NCBI GenBank assembly: GCA_965247475.1
Contig: OZ252016.1
Coordinates: 1,674,001-1,738,000 of the forward strand
Length of the DNA: 64,000 nucleotides
Direction of reading: 5' to 3'
From: G965247475 sp965247475
GTDB lineage: Bacteria; Chloroflexota; UBA11872
The notes below the pieces were generated by a model. That model was not told the origin of the DNA. It did not search any database and saw only the letters and a list, made by a program, of their open reading frames with translations. The position numbers and the translations under genes were made by a program. This document shows, in pieces, positions 52,355-60,733 of the stretch. Positions within the stretch are counted from its first letter, which is position 1. The number at the start of each line of letters is the position of its first letter.

Positions 52355-52427
52355 GAGCGGCGCCGGGGGCGCCACGCCTAGAGCTTGAAGCGTGCGCGAC
52401 AAGGCGTCAATCACGCGGGGGAGCCCC

Positions 52428-52459
52428 CCCATGGCCGCCCATGGGTGGTCGGGTATAGT
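52428..52459 (+). promoter_or_regulatory. Putative promoter with overlapping palindrome before moxR
   Basis: TATAGT (52454-52459) is a good -10, 54 bases before the ATG at 52514. Where the -35 box would be lies a perfect inverted repeat CCCATGG/CCATGGG with a four-base spacer (52428-52445). A regulator bound there could control the promoter, but no -35 match is visible. Confidence 0.4.
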
Positions 52460-52513
52460 TCCGGGCACCCGCCCTCGAGCCGCTGACGCCTACTTCGTCC
52501 TCAGGGAGACGCG

Positions 52514-53461
52514 ATGTCGGTCATCCAAGACGTGGCGCAGCGCGTGAGCGACAACGTCAATCGAGTAATCGTCGGCAAGGGGTCGGTGGTCGAGTTGGTG
52601 GTGGTGGCGCTGCTCAGCAACGGGCACGTTCTGATCGAGGACGTTCCGGGCGTCGGCAAGACCACGCTCGCGAAAGCGATCGCCAGGTCGCTCGGCCTCA
52701 CGTTCAAGCGCATGCAGTTCACACCGGACCTGCTGCCGAGCGACGTGACGGGCGTGACGATCTTTAATCAGAAGACGCATGATTTCGAGTTCCGCGCCGG
52801 CCCGGTGGTCGCGCAGATCGTGCTCGCCGACGAGGTCAATCGCGCCACGCCGAAGACGCAGTCGGCGCTGCTGGAGGCGATGGAAGAGCGACAGGTCACG
52901 GTCGACGGCGTGACGCACCCGCTGCCGGCGCCGTTTCTGGTCATGGCGACGCAGAACCCCATCGAGTACGAGGGCACGTTTCCGCTCCCGGAGGCGCAGC
53001 TGGACCGGTTCTTCCTGCGCGTGCATCTCGGATATCCGGAGCGCGACGACGAGCTGACGGTGCTGTCGGCGCAGCAGCACGAGCACCCTTTGGAAAGCCT
53101 CGAGCAGGTCGCGGACGTCTCGCAGATCGAGGCCGCGCAAGCGGCGGTCCGTGACATCTATGTAGACCGGCTCGTGCACGAATACGCGATCGATCTGGCG
53201 CGGGCCACGCGCAACCACCGCGACGTCTACCTGGGCGCGAGTCCGCGCGGGAGCCTCTCGCTGTACCGAGGCAGTCAGGCGCTGGCGTCGGTACGGGGCC
53301 GCGACTACGTGATCCCGGACGACGTGAAAGAGCTCGCCGTGGCGGTGCTCTCACACCGGGTGATCGTGAGCCCCGCAGCCCGGATCCGCAGCGTGGACAC
53401 TCGCGGCATCGTTCAGGAAGTGGTGGACCAGCAGCCGGTGCCGGGCGCGAGCGCGGCGTGA
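52514..53461 (+). CDS. MoxR-family AAA+ ATPase (first copy)
   Basis: 315 residues of the MoxR chaperone-like AAA+ family, which helps metal insertion or assembly of partner proteins, usually with VWA or DUF58 proteins. Walker A GVGKTT, FTPDLLPSDVTG, Walker B VLADEVNRATPKTQ, sensor 1 ATQNP, and the C-terminal lid with SPRGSLSL. Start ATG at 52514. Unlike the second copy at 56973, no DUF58 partner follows; the next gene is the alkyltransferase. Confidence 0.93.
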   Translation: MSVIQDVAQRVSDNVNRVIVGKGSVVELVVVALLSNGHVLIEDVPGVGKTTLAKAIARSLGLTFKRMQFTPDLLPSDVTGVTIFNQKTHDFEFRAGPVVAQIVLADEVNRATPKTQSALLEAMEERQVTVDGVTHPLPAPFLVMATQNPIEYEGTFPLPEAQLDRFFLRVHLGYPERDDELTVLSAQQHEHPLESLEQVADVSQIEAAQAAVRDIYVDRLVHEYAIDLARATRNHRDVYLGASPRGSLSLYRGSQALASVRGRDYVIPDDVKELAVAVLSHRVIVSPAARIRSVDTRGIVQEVVDQQPVPGASAA

Positions 53462-53465
53462 TCGC

Positions 53466-54074
53466 ATGACCGAACCGTTTCTGGAGCTCGCCTACGCCGT
53501 TCGCCGCATCGAGGACTGGGGTTGGTGCGGCGCGGCCGCCACTGAGGTCGGTCTGATCGCCGCAAGCGTGGCGCACAGATCGGACGCGGATTGCGTGGCG
53601 GAGCTAGCCACGGCCAGCGCGGGCGTCCGCAATCGCCGCGGCGCGCGCCGGCTGCGCGAGCGCCGGGGCGACTACCGCGAATGGACGGCGGCGGCCCGGA
53701 CCGCGTACCAAACGGCCGGGAACGGCCTAGAACAGCTCTGGGAGTACATCTCCACCGGTCGCCAGCGGATGGATGCGCCGCTGGATCAGCGCGCCGGCAC
53801 GGAGTTCCAGCGCAAGACCTGGGACATTCTGCGCGCGCTGCCGTTCGGCGAGACCCGAACCTATGCGTGGGTCGCGCGCGCCGCCGGACGCCCGGATGCG
53901 ACCCGGGCCGTCGGGACCGCGGTGGGCACGAACCGACTGCTGATCTTCGTGCCCTGCCACCGAGTGGTGGCGGTCGGCGGTTTGGGCGGCTATTCGCGCG
54001 GCACGGCGGTCAAGCGTCGGCTCCTGGACCACGAGCAGGCGTGGCCGCGGATGCAGACGCTCTTCTCCGCCTAG
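53466..54074 (+). CDS. Methylated-DNA-[protein]-cysteine S-methyltransferase
   Basis: Suicide repair protein that takes alkyl groups from O6-alkylguanine. 202 residues: a ~100-residue N-terminal domain without the Ada-type motifs, then the C-terminal domain with GTEFQRKTWDILRALPFGETRTY, the Arg-finger region RAVGTAVGTN and the active-site PCHRVV (Cys). GYSRG follows. It lies four bases after moxR and runs convergent with an unknown gene (four bases between stops). Confidence 0.93.
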   Translation: MTEPFLELAYAVRRIEDWGWCGAAATEVGLIAASVAHRSDADCVAELATASAGVRNRRGARRLRERRGDYREWTAAARTAYQTAGNGLEQLWEYISTGRQRMDAPLDQRAGTEFQRKTWDILRALPFGETRTYAWVARAAGRPDATRAVGTAVGTNRLLIFVPCHRVVAVGGLGGYSRGTAVKRRLLDHEQAWPRMQTLFSA

Positions 54075-54078
54075 CGCC

Positions 54079-54450
54079 TCAACTCGAGCTCTCGGCGCCG
54101 TTGCCAAAGTCCTCGTCCAGGTCGGCGCTCGGACGCAGCGTCACATCGCGACCGCGCTCGGCCTGGAAGTCATCGGTGTAGAAGCCGGTCTGTTCGCCTC
54201 GAAACACGGTGACGTACATATCTTCGCGGGGAGTCTCGGCCGGCAAGACGAGCACCTCGTCGATCCGTTCGATTAACGCGAGCGTGTCGGCCTGCTCGAG
54301 ATCTCGCAGCAGCACCAGCGTGGCGTAGACGGACTGGCCGGCGAAATGCAGGTCGAGGCGGCCGATCCGCTCGCCCTCGACCCGAACGTTGAAGCCCTCG
54401 GAGCTCGCGGTGCGGTATTGGCGGTCGAACTCGATTCCGCTCAGAGCCAT
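54079..54450 (-). CDS. Hypothetical protein downstream of nadC
   Basis: 123 residues from the ATG at 54450, overlapping nadC's end by ten bases. It is rich in beta-type stretches (FNVRVEGERIGRLDLHF, YATLVLLRD, MYVTVFRGEQTGFY), ends in an acidic tail and has no membrane segment. Family not recognised. The overlap suggests co-translation with nadC. Confidence 0.65.
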   Translation of the reverse strand: MALSGIEFDRQYRTASSEGFNVRVEGERIGRLDLHFAGQSVYATLVLLRDLEQADTLALIERIDEVLVLPAETPREDMYVTVFRGEQTGFYTDDFQAERGRDVTLRPSADLDEDFGNGAESSS

Positions 54451-55319
54451 CGCTCCACCTCCAGGGAGATATCCACGGCGCGTGCGGAATGCGTGAGCGC
54501 GCCGACCGAGATGTAGTCGACCCCCGTGCGCGCGTACCGTTCCGCATCCTCGAGCGCGATACGCCCGGACGCTTCGAGCGGCACGCGACCCTGGACCGCG
54601 GCCACCACCTGCTCGATCTGCTCGGGCGACATGTTGTCGAGCAGCAGCGCGGTCGCCCCGCTCGCGATCGCCACCTCCGCCTCGTCCGGCCGCTCGATCT
54701 CGACTTGAATGCGCATGCCGCCGGGCGCCGCGTCGCACGCCCGGCGCACGGCGGTCGCAATGTCGCCCGCGCTGGCGATGTGGTTGTCCTTGACGAGCAC
54801 CGCGTCGTCCAGCCCCATGCGGTGGTTGGCACCGCCGCCCACCACGACCGCGTATTTCTCGAGCGCCCTCAACGTGGGCGTGGTCTTGCGTGTGTCGAGG
54901 ATCGCAACGTCGGTGCCGGCCACGGCATCCACGAACGCGCGCGTGAGCGTCGCGATGCCGCTGAGGCGCTGGAGAAAGTTGAGCGCCACGCGCTCGCTCG
55001 TGAGGAGCGCGCGGGCGTCGCCCAAACAGGTGGCGGCCACCTCGCCAGGTCCGATCTCGGCCCCTTCGGGCACGGCGGCATCGAGACCTGGCTGGGCGTT
55101 CATCTGGCGAAGAACCTCACGTACGACCGGAAGACCGGCCACGATGGCGCGCTGGCGATACACGATCTCCGCCCGCACCCTCAACTCATGAGGAACAACG
55201 GCGGCGGTGGTGATGTCGCCCTGGCCGATGTCCTCGACGAGCGCGCGGCGCACGGCGTCCCGGATGGACTCGTGTGGAGCTTCGTTCACGGCTCCGAGCC
55301 CCGCGCTGTGGACCTGCAT
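54441..55319 (-). CDS. nadC: Nicotinate-nucleotide pyrophosphorylase (carboxylating)
   Basis: Makes nicotinate mononucleotide from quinolinate and PRPP in de novo NAD synthesis. 292 residues: VRRALVEDIGQGDITT near the N-terminus, LNFLQRLSGIAT, DTRKTTP, GGGANHRMGLDDAVLVKDNHI and DYISVGALTHS at the C-terminus. I use the ATG at 55319, 13 bases past the preceding gene's stop. nadA and nadB are not in the window. Confidence 0.94.
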   Translation of the reverse strand: MQVHSAGLGAVNEAPHESIRDAVRRALVEDIGQGDITTAAVVPHELRVRAEIVYRQRAIVAGLPVVREVLRQMNAQPGLDAAVPEGAEIGPGEVAATCLGDARALLTSERVALNFLQRLSGIATLTRAFVDAVAGTDVAILDTRKTTPTLRALEKYAVVVGGGANHRMGLDDAVLVKDNHIASAGDIATAVRRACDAAPGGMRIQVEIERPDEAEVAIASGATALLLDNMSPEQIEQVVAAVQGRVPLEASGRIALEDAERYARTGVDYISVGALTHSARAVDISLEVERWL

Positions 55320-55332
55320 GGACAGTCCGCCG

Positions 55333-55671
55333 TCAGCCCGACGCGACGCCGGCCTGGACGTCGCGGAATCGTATCTTGAGGCCACCGTACTCGACCTCGG
55401 CGGGCCAGACCTCGTTGTAGCGGAAGAGCTGGAAGCGCAACACTCCGATCAGATCGATATGCACGAACGCCTGAAAGCCCTCCGAGTAGGTCATGCTGAT
55501 GTACTGGCCGCGCGCCCCGTCCGATTGGGCATGGATGGTGTAGTCGCCCTCCACCGGCGGCTCCACGTACCAGTCGCCCTTCGGCAGCGTGACCGCGCCC
55601 GGCTGGAACAGCGCGGAGGGATCAATGCTCGCCTCGTCGGGAATGAAGCTCGAATGAGAACGGTAAGACAT
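55333..55671 (-). CDS. Hypothetical protein upstream of nadC
   Basis: 112 residues from the ATG at 55671. Predicted beta-rich soluble protein (DWYVEPPVEGDYTIHAQ, QYISMTYSEGFQAFVHIDL, LRFQLFRYNEVWPAEVEYGGLKI) with no signal peptide and no recognised domain. It is the first gene of a three-gene minus-strand unit with nadC and 54079-54450, and is divergent from htrA. Confidence 0.65.
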   Translation of the reverse strand: MSYRSHSSFIPDEASIDPSALFQPGAVTLPKGDWYVEPPVEGDYTIHAQSDGARGQYISMTYSEGFQAFVHIDLIGVLRFQLFRYNEVWPAEVEYGGLKIRFRDVQAGVASG

Positions 55672-55714
55672 CTCCCAGAAATCCTACCCTGCGTGCGGCA
55701 AGGATTGACCCTGG

Positions 55715-56944
55715 ATGTCAGGCGACCTCCGTAAGGGCCGTCTTGGAATGCGAAACAACGCTGTCGCCGTCGTCGCAGGGCTGGGAATCGGTGCGCTGAT
55801 TGCGGTCGCCGTGCTCGTTGCGGCCGGCATCGTTCCGGGCGGCGACGCGGCGGCGCCAGCGGCGTCCTCCGTGTTCACGCCCTCGATGATCGGGCTTCGA
55901 GCGACCGACACGGCGAGGATCACAGCCGTCGTTCCGGCACCGTCGGTCGACACGCCGCCCGAGGCCGTGGTCGCACGGCGGGCCGCGGACGAGAGGCTGA
56001 CGGCGCCCGAGTTGGTGAAGCTGGTGCGGCCCTCGCTGGTGCACATCGCGACCGAGGCGGTAGCGACGGACACTGTCAGCCGCTTGATTCCAGGCGGCGG
56101 CGTCGGCACCGGATTCGCGATCGACGGCGAGGGGCGGATCGTCACGAATAACCACGTGATCGCGGGCGCGCGGCGCATCGTGGTGACGCTGCCGGACGGC
56201 CGCACGTTCGATGCCGAGGTGGTAGGAGAGGACCCGCAATCGGACCTGGCGGTGATTCAGGTCGACGCCCCCGGCCTGCCGCCGTTGGTGCTCGGAAGCT
56301 CGCGCGCGCTGGATCCGGGTGAGACAGTCGTCGCCATCGGCCACGCGCTCGATCTGCCCGGAGGCCCGACGGTGACGGTCGGCGTGGTGAGTGCGCTCGA
56401 CCGAGCGATCGCGAACATCGGGCCGAGGCGGCTCACGCTCAGCGGGCTGATCCAGACCGACGCCTCAATCAGCCCCGGCAACAGCGGCGGCCCGCTGCTG
56501 AACATGCTCGGTGAGGTCGTCGGCGTGAACACGGCCGCCGCCGGCGCCGGCTATGGCATCGGGTTCGCGATCGCGATCGACGCGGCCAAGCCCGTGCTCG
56601 CCGCGCTGATCCGGGAAGGACGGGTGGTGCGCGGCTTCCTGGGCATCAGCACCGCGACGATCACGCGCAGCATCGCCCGCCAGGCCGGGTTCCCGGTGGA
56701 CTCCGGGGTGTTCGTGGCGGCGGTGACCCCAGGCTCGCCGGCGGACTCCGCCGACCTGCGGGTAGGTGACATTCTGCAGAAGATCAACGACGATCCGGTG
56801 CCCGATGCGGGGACGCTGACGAGACTCCTGGCCAAGCACGCCCCCGGGACGACGGTGGAGATCGCCTTCATCCGGCCGACCCGAAACGGTGGCAGCGAGG
56901 CGCTGAGCGCCGACGTCACCCTTGGGGAGCGACCCGACCAGTAG
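55715..56944 (+). CDS. HtrA/DegP-like S1C serine protease with PDZ domain
   Basis: A 409-residue envelope protease. One N-terminal membrane segment (~13-40), then the trypsin-like domain with triad His in NNHVI, Asp in SDLAVI and Ser in GNSGGP, and one C-terminal PDZ domain (~300-400, GFLGIS, SADLRVGDI). It degrades misfolded extracytoplasmic proteins. The ATG at 55715 is used; another in-frame ATG is 33 bases later. It precedes MoxR-DUF58 by 28 bases, suggesting one transcript. Confidence 0.92.
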   Translation: MSGDLRKGRLGMRNNAVAVVAGLGIGALIAVAVLVAAGIVPGGDAAAPAASSVFTPSMIGLRATDTARITAVVPAPSVDTPPEAVVARRAADERLTAPELVKLVRPSLVHIATEAVATDTVSRLIPGGGVGTGFAIDGEGRIVTNNHVIAGARRIVVTLPDGRTFDAEVVGEDPQSDLAVIQVDAPGLPPLVLGSSRALDPGETVVAIGHALDLPGGPTVTVGVVSALDRAIANIGPRRLTLSGLIQTDASISPGNSGGPLLNMLGEVVGVNTAAAGAGYGIGFAIAIDAAKPVLAALIREGRVVRGFLGISTATITRSIARQAGFPVDSGVFVAAVTPGSPADSADLRVGDILQKINDDPVPDAGTLTRLLAKHAPGTTVEIAFIRPTRNGGSEALSADVTLGERPDQ

Positions 56945-56972
56945 TCCGCGGCGCAAGAGAGGGGGGCGGGCG

Positions 56973-57938
56973 ATGGCCTTCGATGCGGCGCCGTACGCCG
57001 AATTCCGAGCACGCGTCGTCGCCAACGTCGGCCGGGTCATTCGCGGCAAGTCCGAGGAGATCGAACGGCTGCTGGTGGCGCTGGTCTGCCGCGGCCACGT
57101 GCTGCTGGACGACGCGCCGGGCACGGGCAAGACGATGCTGGCGCGCGCGATCGCCGGTTCGCTCGGCGGCGGGTTCGCGCGGGTGCAGTTCACACCCGAT
57201 CTGCTGCCCAACGATGTGACCGGCGTGACCGTCTACAACCAGAAGACCGGCGAGTTTCAGTTTCGGGAGGGTCCGGTCTTCACGAACATCCTGCTGGCGG
57301 ACGAGATCAATCGCGCCACTCCGCGCACGCAGGCCGCGATGCTGGAAGCGATGAGCGAGTTCCAGGTCAGCGCCGACGGCCTGACGCGACCGCTCCCGCA
57401 GCCGTTCATGGTGCTCGCCACGCAGAACCCGGTGGAGTTCGAGGGCACGTTCCCACTGCCGGAGGCGCAACTCGATCGGTTCATGCTGCGCATGACCCTC
57501 GGCTACCCGAGCTTTGACGAGGAGCGGCAGGTGCTGGCCGATCAGCGGCATGGACATCCGATCGACGCGCTGGCGCCGGTCGCCGAGCTCGCGGAATTGC
57601 AAGCGCTGCAGGCGGACGTGGGCGACGTGCACGCGGACGAGACGGTTATCGAGTATCTGCTGCGGCTCGTGCGCGCAACCCGCGAGCACGGCGACATCGC
57701 GCTCGGAGCGAGCGCGCGCGGGTCGCTGGGGCTGCACAAGACCGCGCAGGCGCGGGCGGCGCTGCAAGGCCGTGACTACGTCTTGCCGGACGATGTGAAA
57801 GCGCTGGCGCCCTGGGTGCTGCCGCACCGGATCCTGATCAAGCCCGACAGCGCGTTGCGGGGCATCACCGCGGTCGCGCTGGTGCGGACGCTGGTCGCCT
57901 CGACCGAGCTGCGGCTTGCCGGAGACGCGGGTGGCTAG
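56973..57938 (+). CDS. MoxR-family AAA+ ATPase (second copy)
   Basis: 321 residues with Walker A GTGKTM, FTPDLLPNDVTG, Walker B LLADEINRATPRTQ, ATQNPVEFEGTFPLPEAQLDRF and a C-terminal lid (ARGSLGLH). It is close in sequence to the copy at 52514 but sits in the classic setting: htrA before it, DUF58 and DUF4129 after. The ATG at 56973 follows a purine-rich box; the frame's upstream GTG is less likely. It overlaps DUF58 by eight bases. Confidence 0.92.
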   Translation: MAFDAAPYAEFRARVVANVGRVIRGKSEEIERLLVALVCRGHVLLDDAPGTGKTMLARAIAGSLGGGFARVQFTPDLLPNDVTGVTVYNQKTGEFQFREGPVFTNILLADEINRATPRTQAAMLEAMSEFQVSADGLTRPLPQPFMVLATQNPVEFEGTFPLPEAQLDRFMLRMTLGYPSFDEERQVLADQRHGHPIDALAPVAELAELQALQADVGDVHADETVIEYLLRLVRATREHGDIALGASARGSLGLHKTAQARAALQGRDYVLPDDVKALAPWVLPHRILIKPDSALRGITAVALVRTLVASTELRLAGDAGG

Positions 57939-59172
57939 CCTGGCGGCCATCGCGGCCGTGCTCCTAGCCGCCGCCCTGTTCACGCGCCTGCAGTTCCTGT
58001 TCGCGGCGTTCTACCTGATCGTGGCGCTGGTAGTCCTGTCATGGCTGTGGGTACGGCGGATGCAGCGGGGCCTGCGGATGCGCCGCCGCTATCAGCCGCG
58101 CCTGTTTCTGGGTGAGTCCACGACGGTGACGATCGAGCTCTCGAACCTCAGCGTGCTGCCGATCCCGTGGGTCAACGTGCGCGAGGGGCTGCCGGTCCAG
58201 CTGGCGACCTACGAGGCGTTGCGGCGGGTCGAGCGCATCGGGCCGAAGGGACGCGCGACGGTCGAGTACGAGCTGCAGGGGACGCGACGCGGGTTCCATC
58301 GGCTGGGTCCGTTCAACGCCCGCGTGGGCGACGTGTTCGGCGTGGCGAGCGCGGAGCTGTCGTTCGAGGTTGAGGATTTCCTGATCGTGTACCCCGAGAT
58401 CGTGCCGTTTGGACGATTCGAGCTGCCCTCGAGCACGCCGTTCGGCGAAATGCGGTCGCGCCAGCAACTCTACGAGGATCCGATCCGCGTGACCGGCGTG
58501 CGGGACTACCTGCCGGGGGACAGCCAGCGGCTGATCAACTGGAAGGCCAGCGCGTCTGCCGGACGCCTGCTGGTGCGGCGCCTCGAGCCCGCGGTCAGCC
58601 ACGAGGCACAGATCCTGGTGGACTTGAATCCGCGCAGCTACAGCCGCGAGTGGCGCGAATCCGCGTCCGAGCTGGCGATCGTGGTCGCCGCCTCGGCGGC
58701 CGCGCATCTGCTCGAGAGCCGGCAGACGGTGGGGCTGGCCGCGAACGGCCTCGACCCTTTTCGGTTGGGCGGCCGGCCCGGCTCACGCAGCGCGGAGGCG
58801 CGACGGCGGGCCGGGTCGCGATACCCGCGGCTCCCGATGGGGCGGGGCCGCGGGCACCTGATGCGCGTGCTGGATCTGCTCGCCCGCGTCGAGCTGATCG
58901 AGGGCACGGCGCCCGGCGACTTGATCTCCACCGGGTCGATCGGCCTGCCGTTCGGTTCGACGTTGCTGGTGGTGACGGGTCTGCGAACCGAGGGACTGTT
59001 GGCGGCCCTGGTTGCACAGCGCAAACTGGGACATCGCGTGGTCGCGGTGTTCACGGACCCGTCGGCCGCCAATCTCGCGGCCGGCGCCGCGCGGGCCGCC
59101 GGGTTGACGGCGTTCGCGATCACCAGCAAGGAACAGGCGGGTGACTGGCACCAGCGTCGAGCGGCCGTATAG
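57931..59172 (+). CDS. DUF58 domain protein
   Basis: 413 residues from the GTG at 57931. Two N-terminal membrane segments (~3-40), a beta-rich region (~55-140), and the DUF58 core with PGDSQRLINWKASASAGRLLVRRLE. The DUF58 partner of MoxR; the wider family may carry a metal-binding VWA-like fold. It overlaps the next gene by 32 bases, which points to coupled translation. Confidence 0.9.
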   Translation: MASLAAIAAVLLAAALFTRLQFLFAAFYLIVALVVLSWLWVRRMQRGLRMRRRYQPRLFLGESTTVTIELSNLSVLPIPWVNVREGLPVQLATYEALRRVERIGPKGRATVEYELQGTRRGFHRLGPFNARVGDVFGVASAELSFEVEDFLIVYPEIVPFGRFELPSSTPFGEMRSRQQLYEDPIRVTGVRDYLPGDSQRLINWKASASAGRLLVRRLEPAVSHEAQILVDLNPRSYSREWRESASELAIVVAASAAAHLLESRQTVGLAANGLDPFRLGGRPGSRSAEARRRAGSRYPRLPMGRGRGHLMRVLDLLARVELIEGTAPGDLISTGSIGLPFGSTLLVVTGLRTEGLLAALVAQRKLGHRVVAVFTDPSAANLAAGAARAAGLTAFAITSKEQAGDWHQRRAAV

Positions 59173-60733
59173 CCGAATCATTCTGACCGTCTTCGCGCTG
59201 ACCTGCTTCGGGCTGTTCGGCGCGGGGCTGACGATCGCGATCCAGGCGCTTGGCGTGGGCGTGGATCGCGCATACGTGCTGCTCACGATCATGGCGGTGG
59301 TTTTTGTGGTCTCGATGATCGTGGCCACGCGCAGCGGACGGTTCTCGGCCGCGAGTTATCGCTGGCAGCACTGGCTGGCGCTGGTCGTGCCCATCCTGTT
59401 CATCACGCGAATCACGGCTTTCTTCGAGGCCGGAGCGGTGGATGCGCCCGAACTCGGGCCGGTGGGCTTCTTCTACAGCCTGATCGACTTTACGGTGATC
59501 GCCCTCTCGGTGGTGCTGGCGGTGGTATGGGTGGTCGGCATGCGAGTCGCCCGCGCCATCGACCTGTTGCACCCGCAGACCAGTGAGGTGCCGCCGGCGA
59601 TCCGGTCGCCGGAGTACTACGAATGGGTAACGGGCCGGGCGCGCTACGTGGATCGCGGACGTGTGGTGGCGGAGCTCACGCAGATCGTGATGACCGGCGG
59701 CGGAGTCCTGGTCGGGCTGACCGCGTTGACCGTGACCGTCGCCGCCGAGCAGGGCAGCGGCGAATTGATCCCGGCCGGCCTGGTGCTGGTGGTGCTGTAC
59801 TTCATCAGCGTGATGTTGCTGTTGAGCTACGCGAACCTGATCCGACGAACCTCGCAGTGGTCCATCGAGCTCGCGTCGGTGGCGCCCGGGCTCACCGGGA
59901 CCTGGATTCGCTCGAGCCTGATCATCCTCGCGGCGGCCCTGGTGATCGCGATGTTCCTGCCGGCGGTGGAAACGGACACATTCCTCATCGCCGGTCAATG
60001 GCTGATCGATCAGGCGTTCCGAATCTCGCAGTTCATCATCGGGGCGGCGATCTTCGCGTTCGCCATGTTCGCGCGGCTGTTTGAGTTCCTGCGTCCGCAG
60101 ACCGATGGGGCCGCGACGCCTCCGGCCCAGCAGCCCGCGGCGGGCGCCGAGGACGGCATGTCGATCTCCGTGGTGGAGATCCTGGGGGGATTGGTCGCGA
60201 TCGCGGCGATCCTGCTGACGCTGTTCGCGCTGTACCGGATCCTGCTCGGCCACTCCTGGAGGCGGCCCAGACTGGTGGGGTGGATGCGAGCGAGGCTGCG
60301 CGCCGCGGGGTCCGTTGTGTGGGCGCTCGCGATGGCGGTCGTCGGGTTCGTGCGCTGGGGACGGGAGGTCGCGGCGGCGGTGGCGATCGAGCTGAAGACG
60401 TTGGCGCGGGGACGCGGAGCGGCTGCGAGCGCTCCTGCCGGCGGGCGCACGCGCGAACTGTCCGCGCGCGAGGGTATCCATCGGCTCTACGTGCAGCTCG
60501 TGCGTGAGGCCGAGTTGCGCGGGATCCGGCGGGCACCGGCGGAGACCCCGCCGGAGTTCCAGACCGCGCTCGCCGCGGCGTGCATCGCCAGCGGCGCCGA
60601 GATGCAGGACCTGACGCGGCTGTTCATCGCAGCGCGCTATTCGTCGCATGACGTTGGGCCCGGGGACCTCGCACGCGCGGAGCGATGTCTGTCGATCGTG
60701 CGCGGCGAGCTGAGGCGTGCCCATGACGCGTGA
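59141..60733 (+). CDS. Multispanning membrane protein with C-terminal DUF4129 domain
   Basis: 530 residues from the GTG at 59141. About nine or ten membrane helices up to residue ~400, then the cytoplasmic DUF4129 motif (SAREGIHRLYVQLVREAEL, PAETPPEFQ, LTRLFIAARYS). DUF4129 is normally the tail of transglutaminase TgpA-type proteins in MoxR-DUF58 clusters; here no transglutaminase domain is present. The function is unknown. It overlaps rarA by 11 bases. Confidence 0.82.
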   Translation: MTGTSVERPYSRIILTVFALTCFGLFGAGLTIAIQALGVGVDRAYVLLTIMAVVFVVSMIVATRSGRFSAASYRWQHWLALVVPILFITRITAFFEAGAVDAPELGPVGFFYSLIDFTVIALSVVLAVVWVVGMRVARAIDLLHPQTSEVPPAIRSPEYYEWVTGRARYVDRGRVVAELTQIVMTGGGVLVGLTALTVTVAAEQGSGELIPAGLVLVVLYFISVMLLLSYANLIRRTSQWSIELASVAPGLTGTWIRSSLIILAAALVIAMFLPAVETDTFLIAGQWLIDQAFRISQFIIGAAIFAFAMFARLFEFLRPQTDGAATPPAQQPAAGAEDGMSISVVEILGGLVAIAAILLTLFALYRILLGHSWRRPRLVGWMRARLRAAGSVVWALAMAVVGFVRWGREVAAAVAIELKTLARGRGAAASAPAGGRTRELSAREGIHRLYVQLVREAELRGIRRAPAETPPEFQTALAAACIASGAEMQDLTRLFIAARYSSHDVGPGDLARAERCLSIVRGELRRAHDA

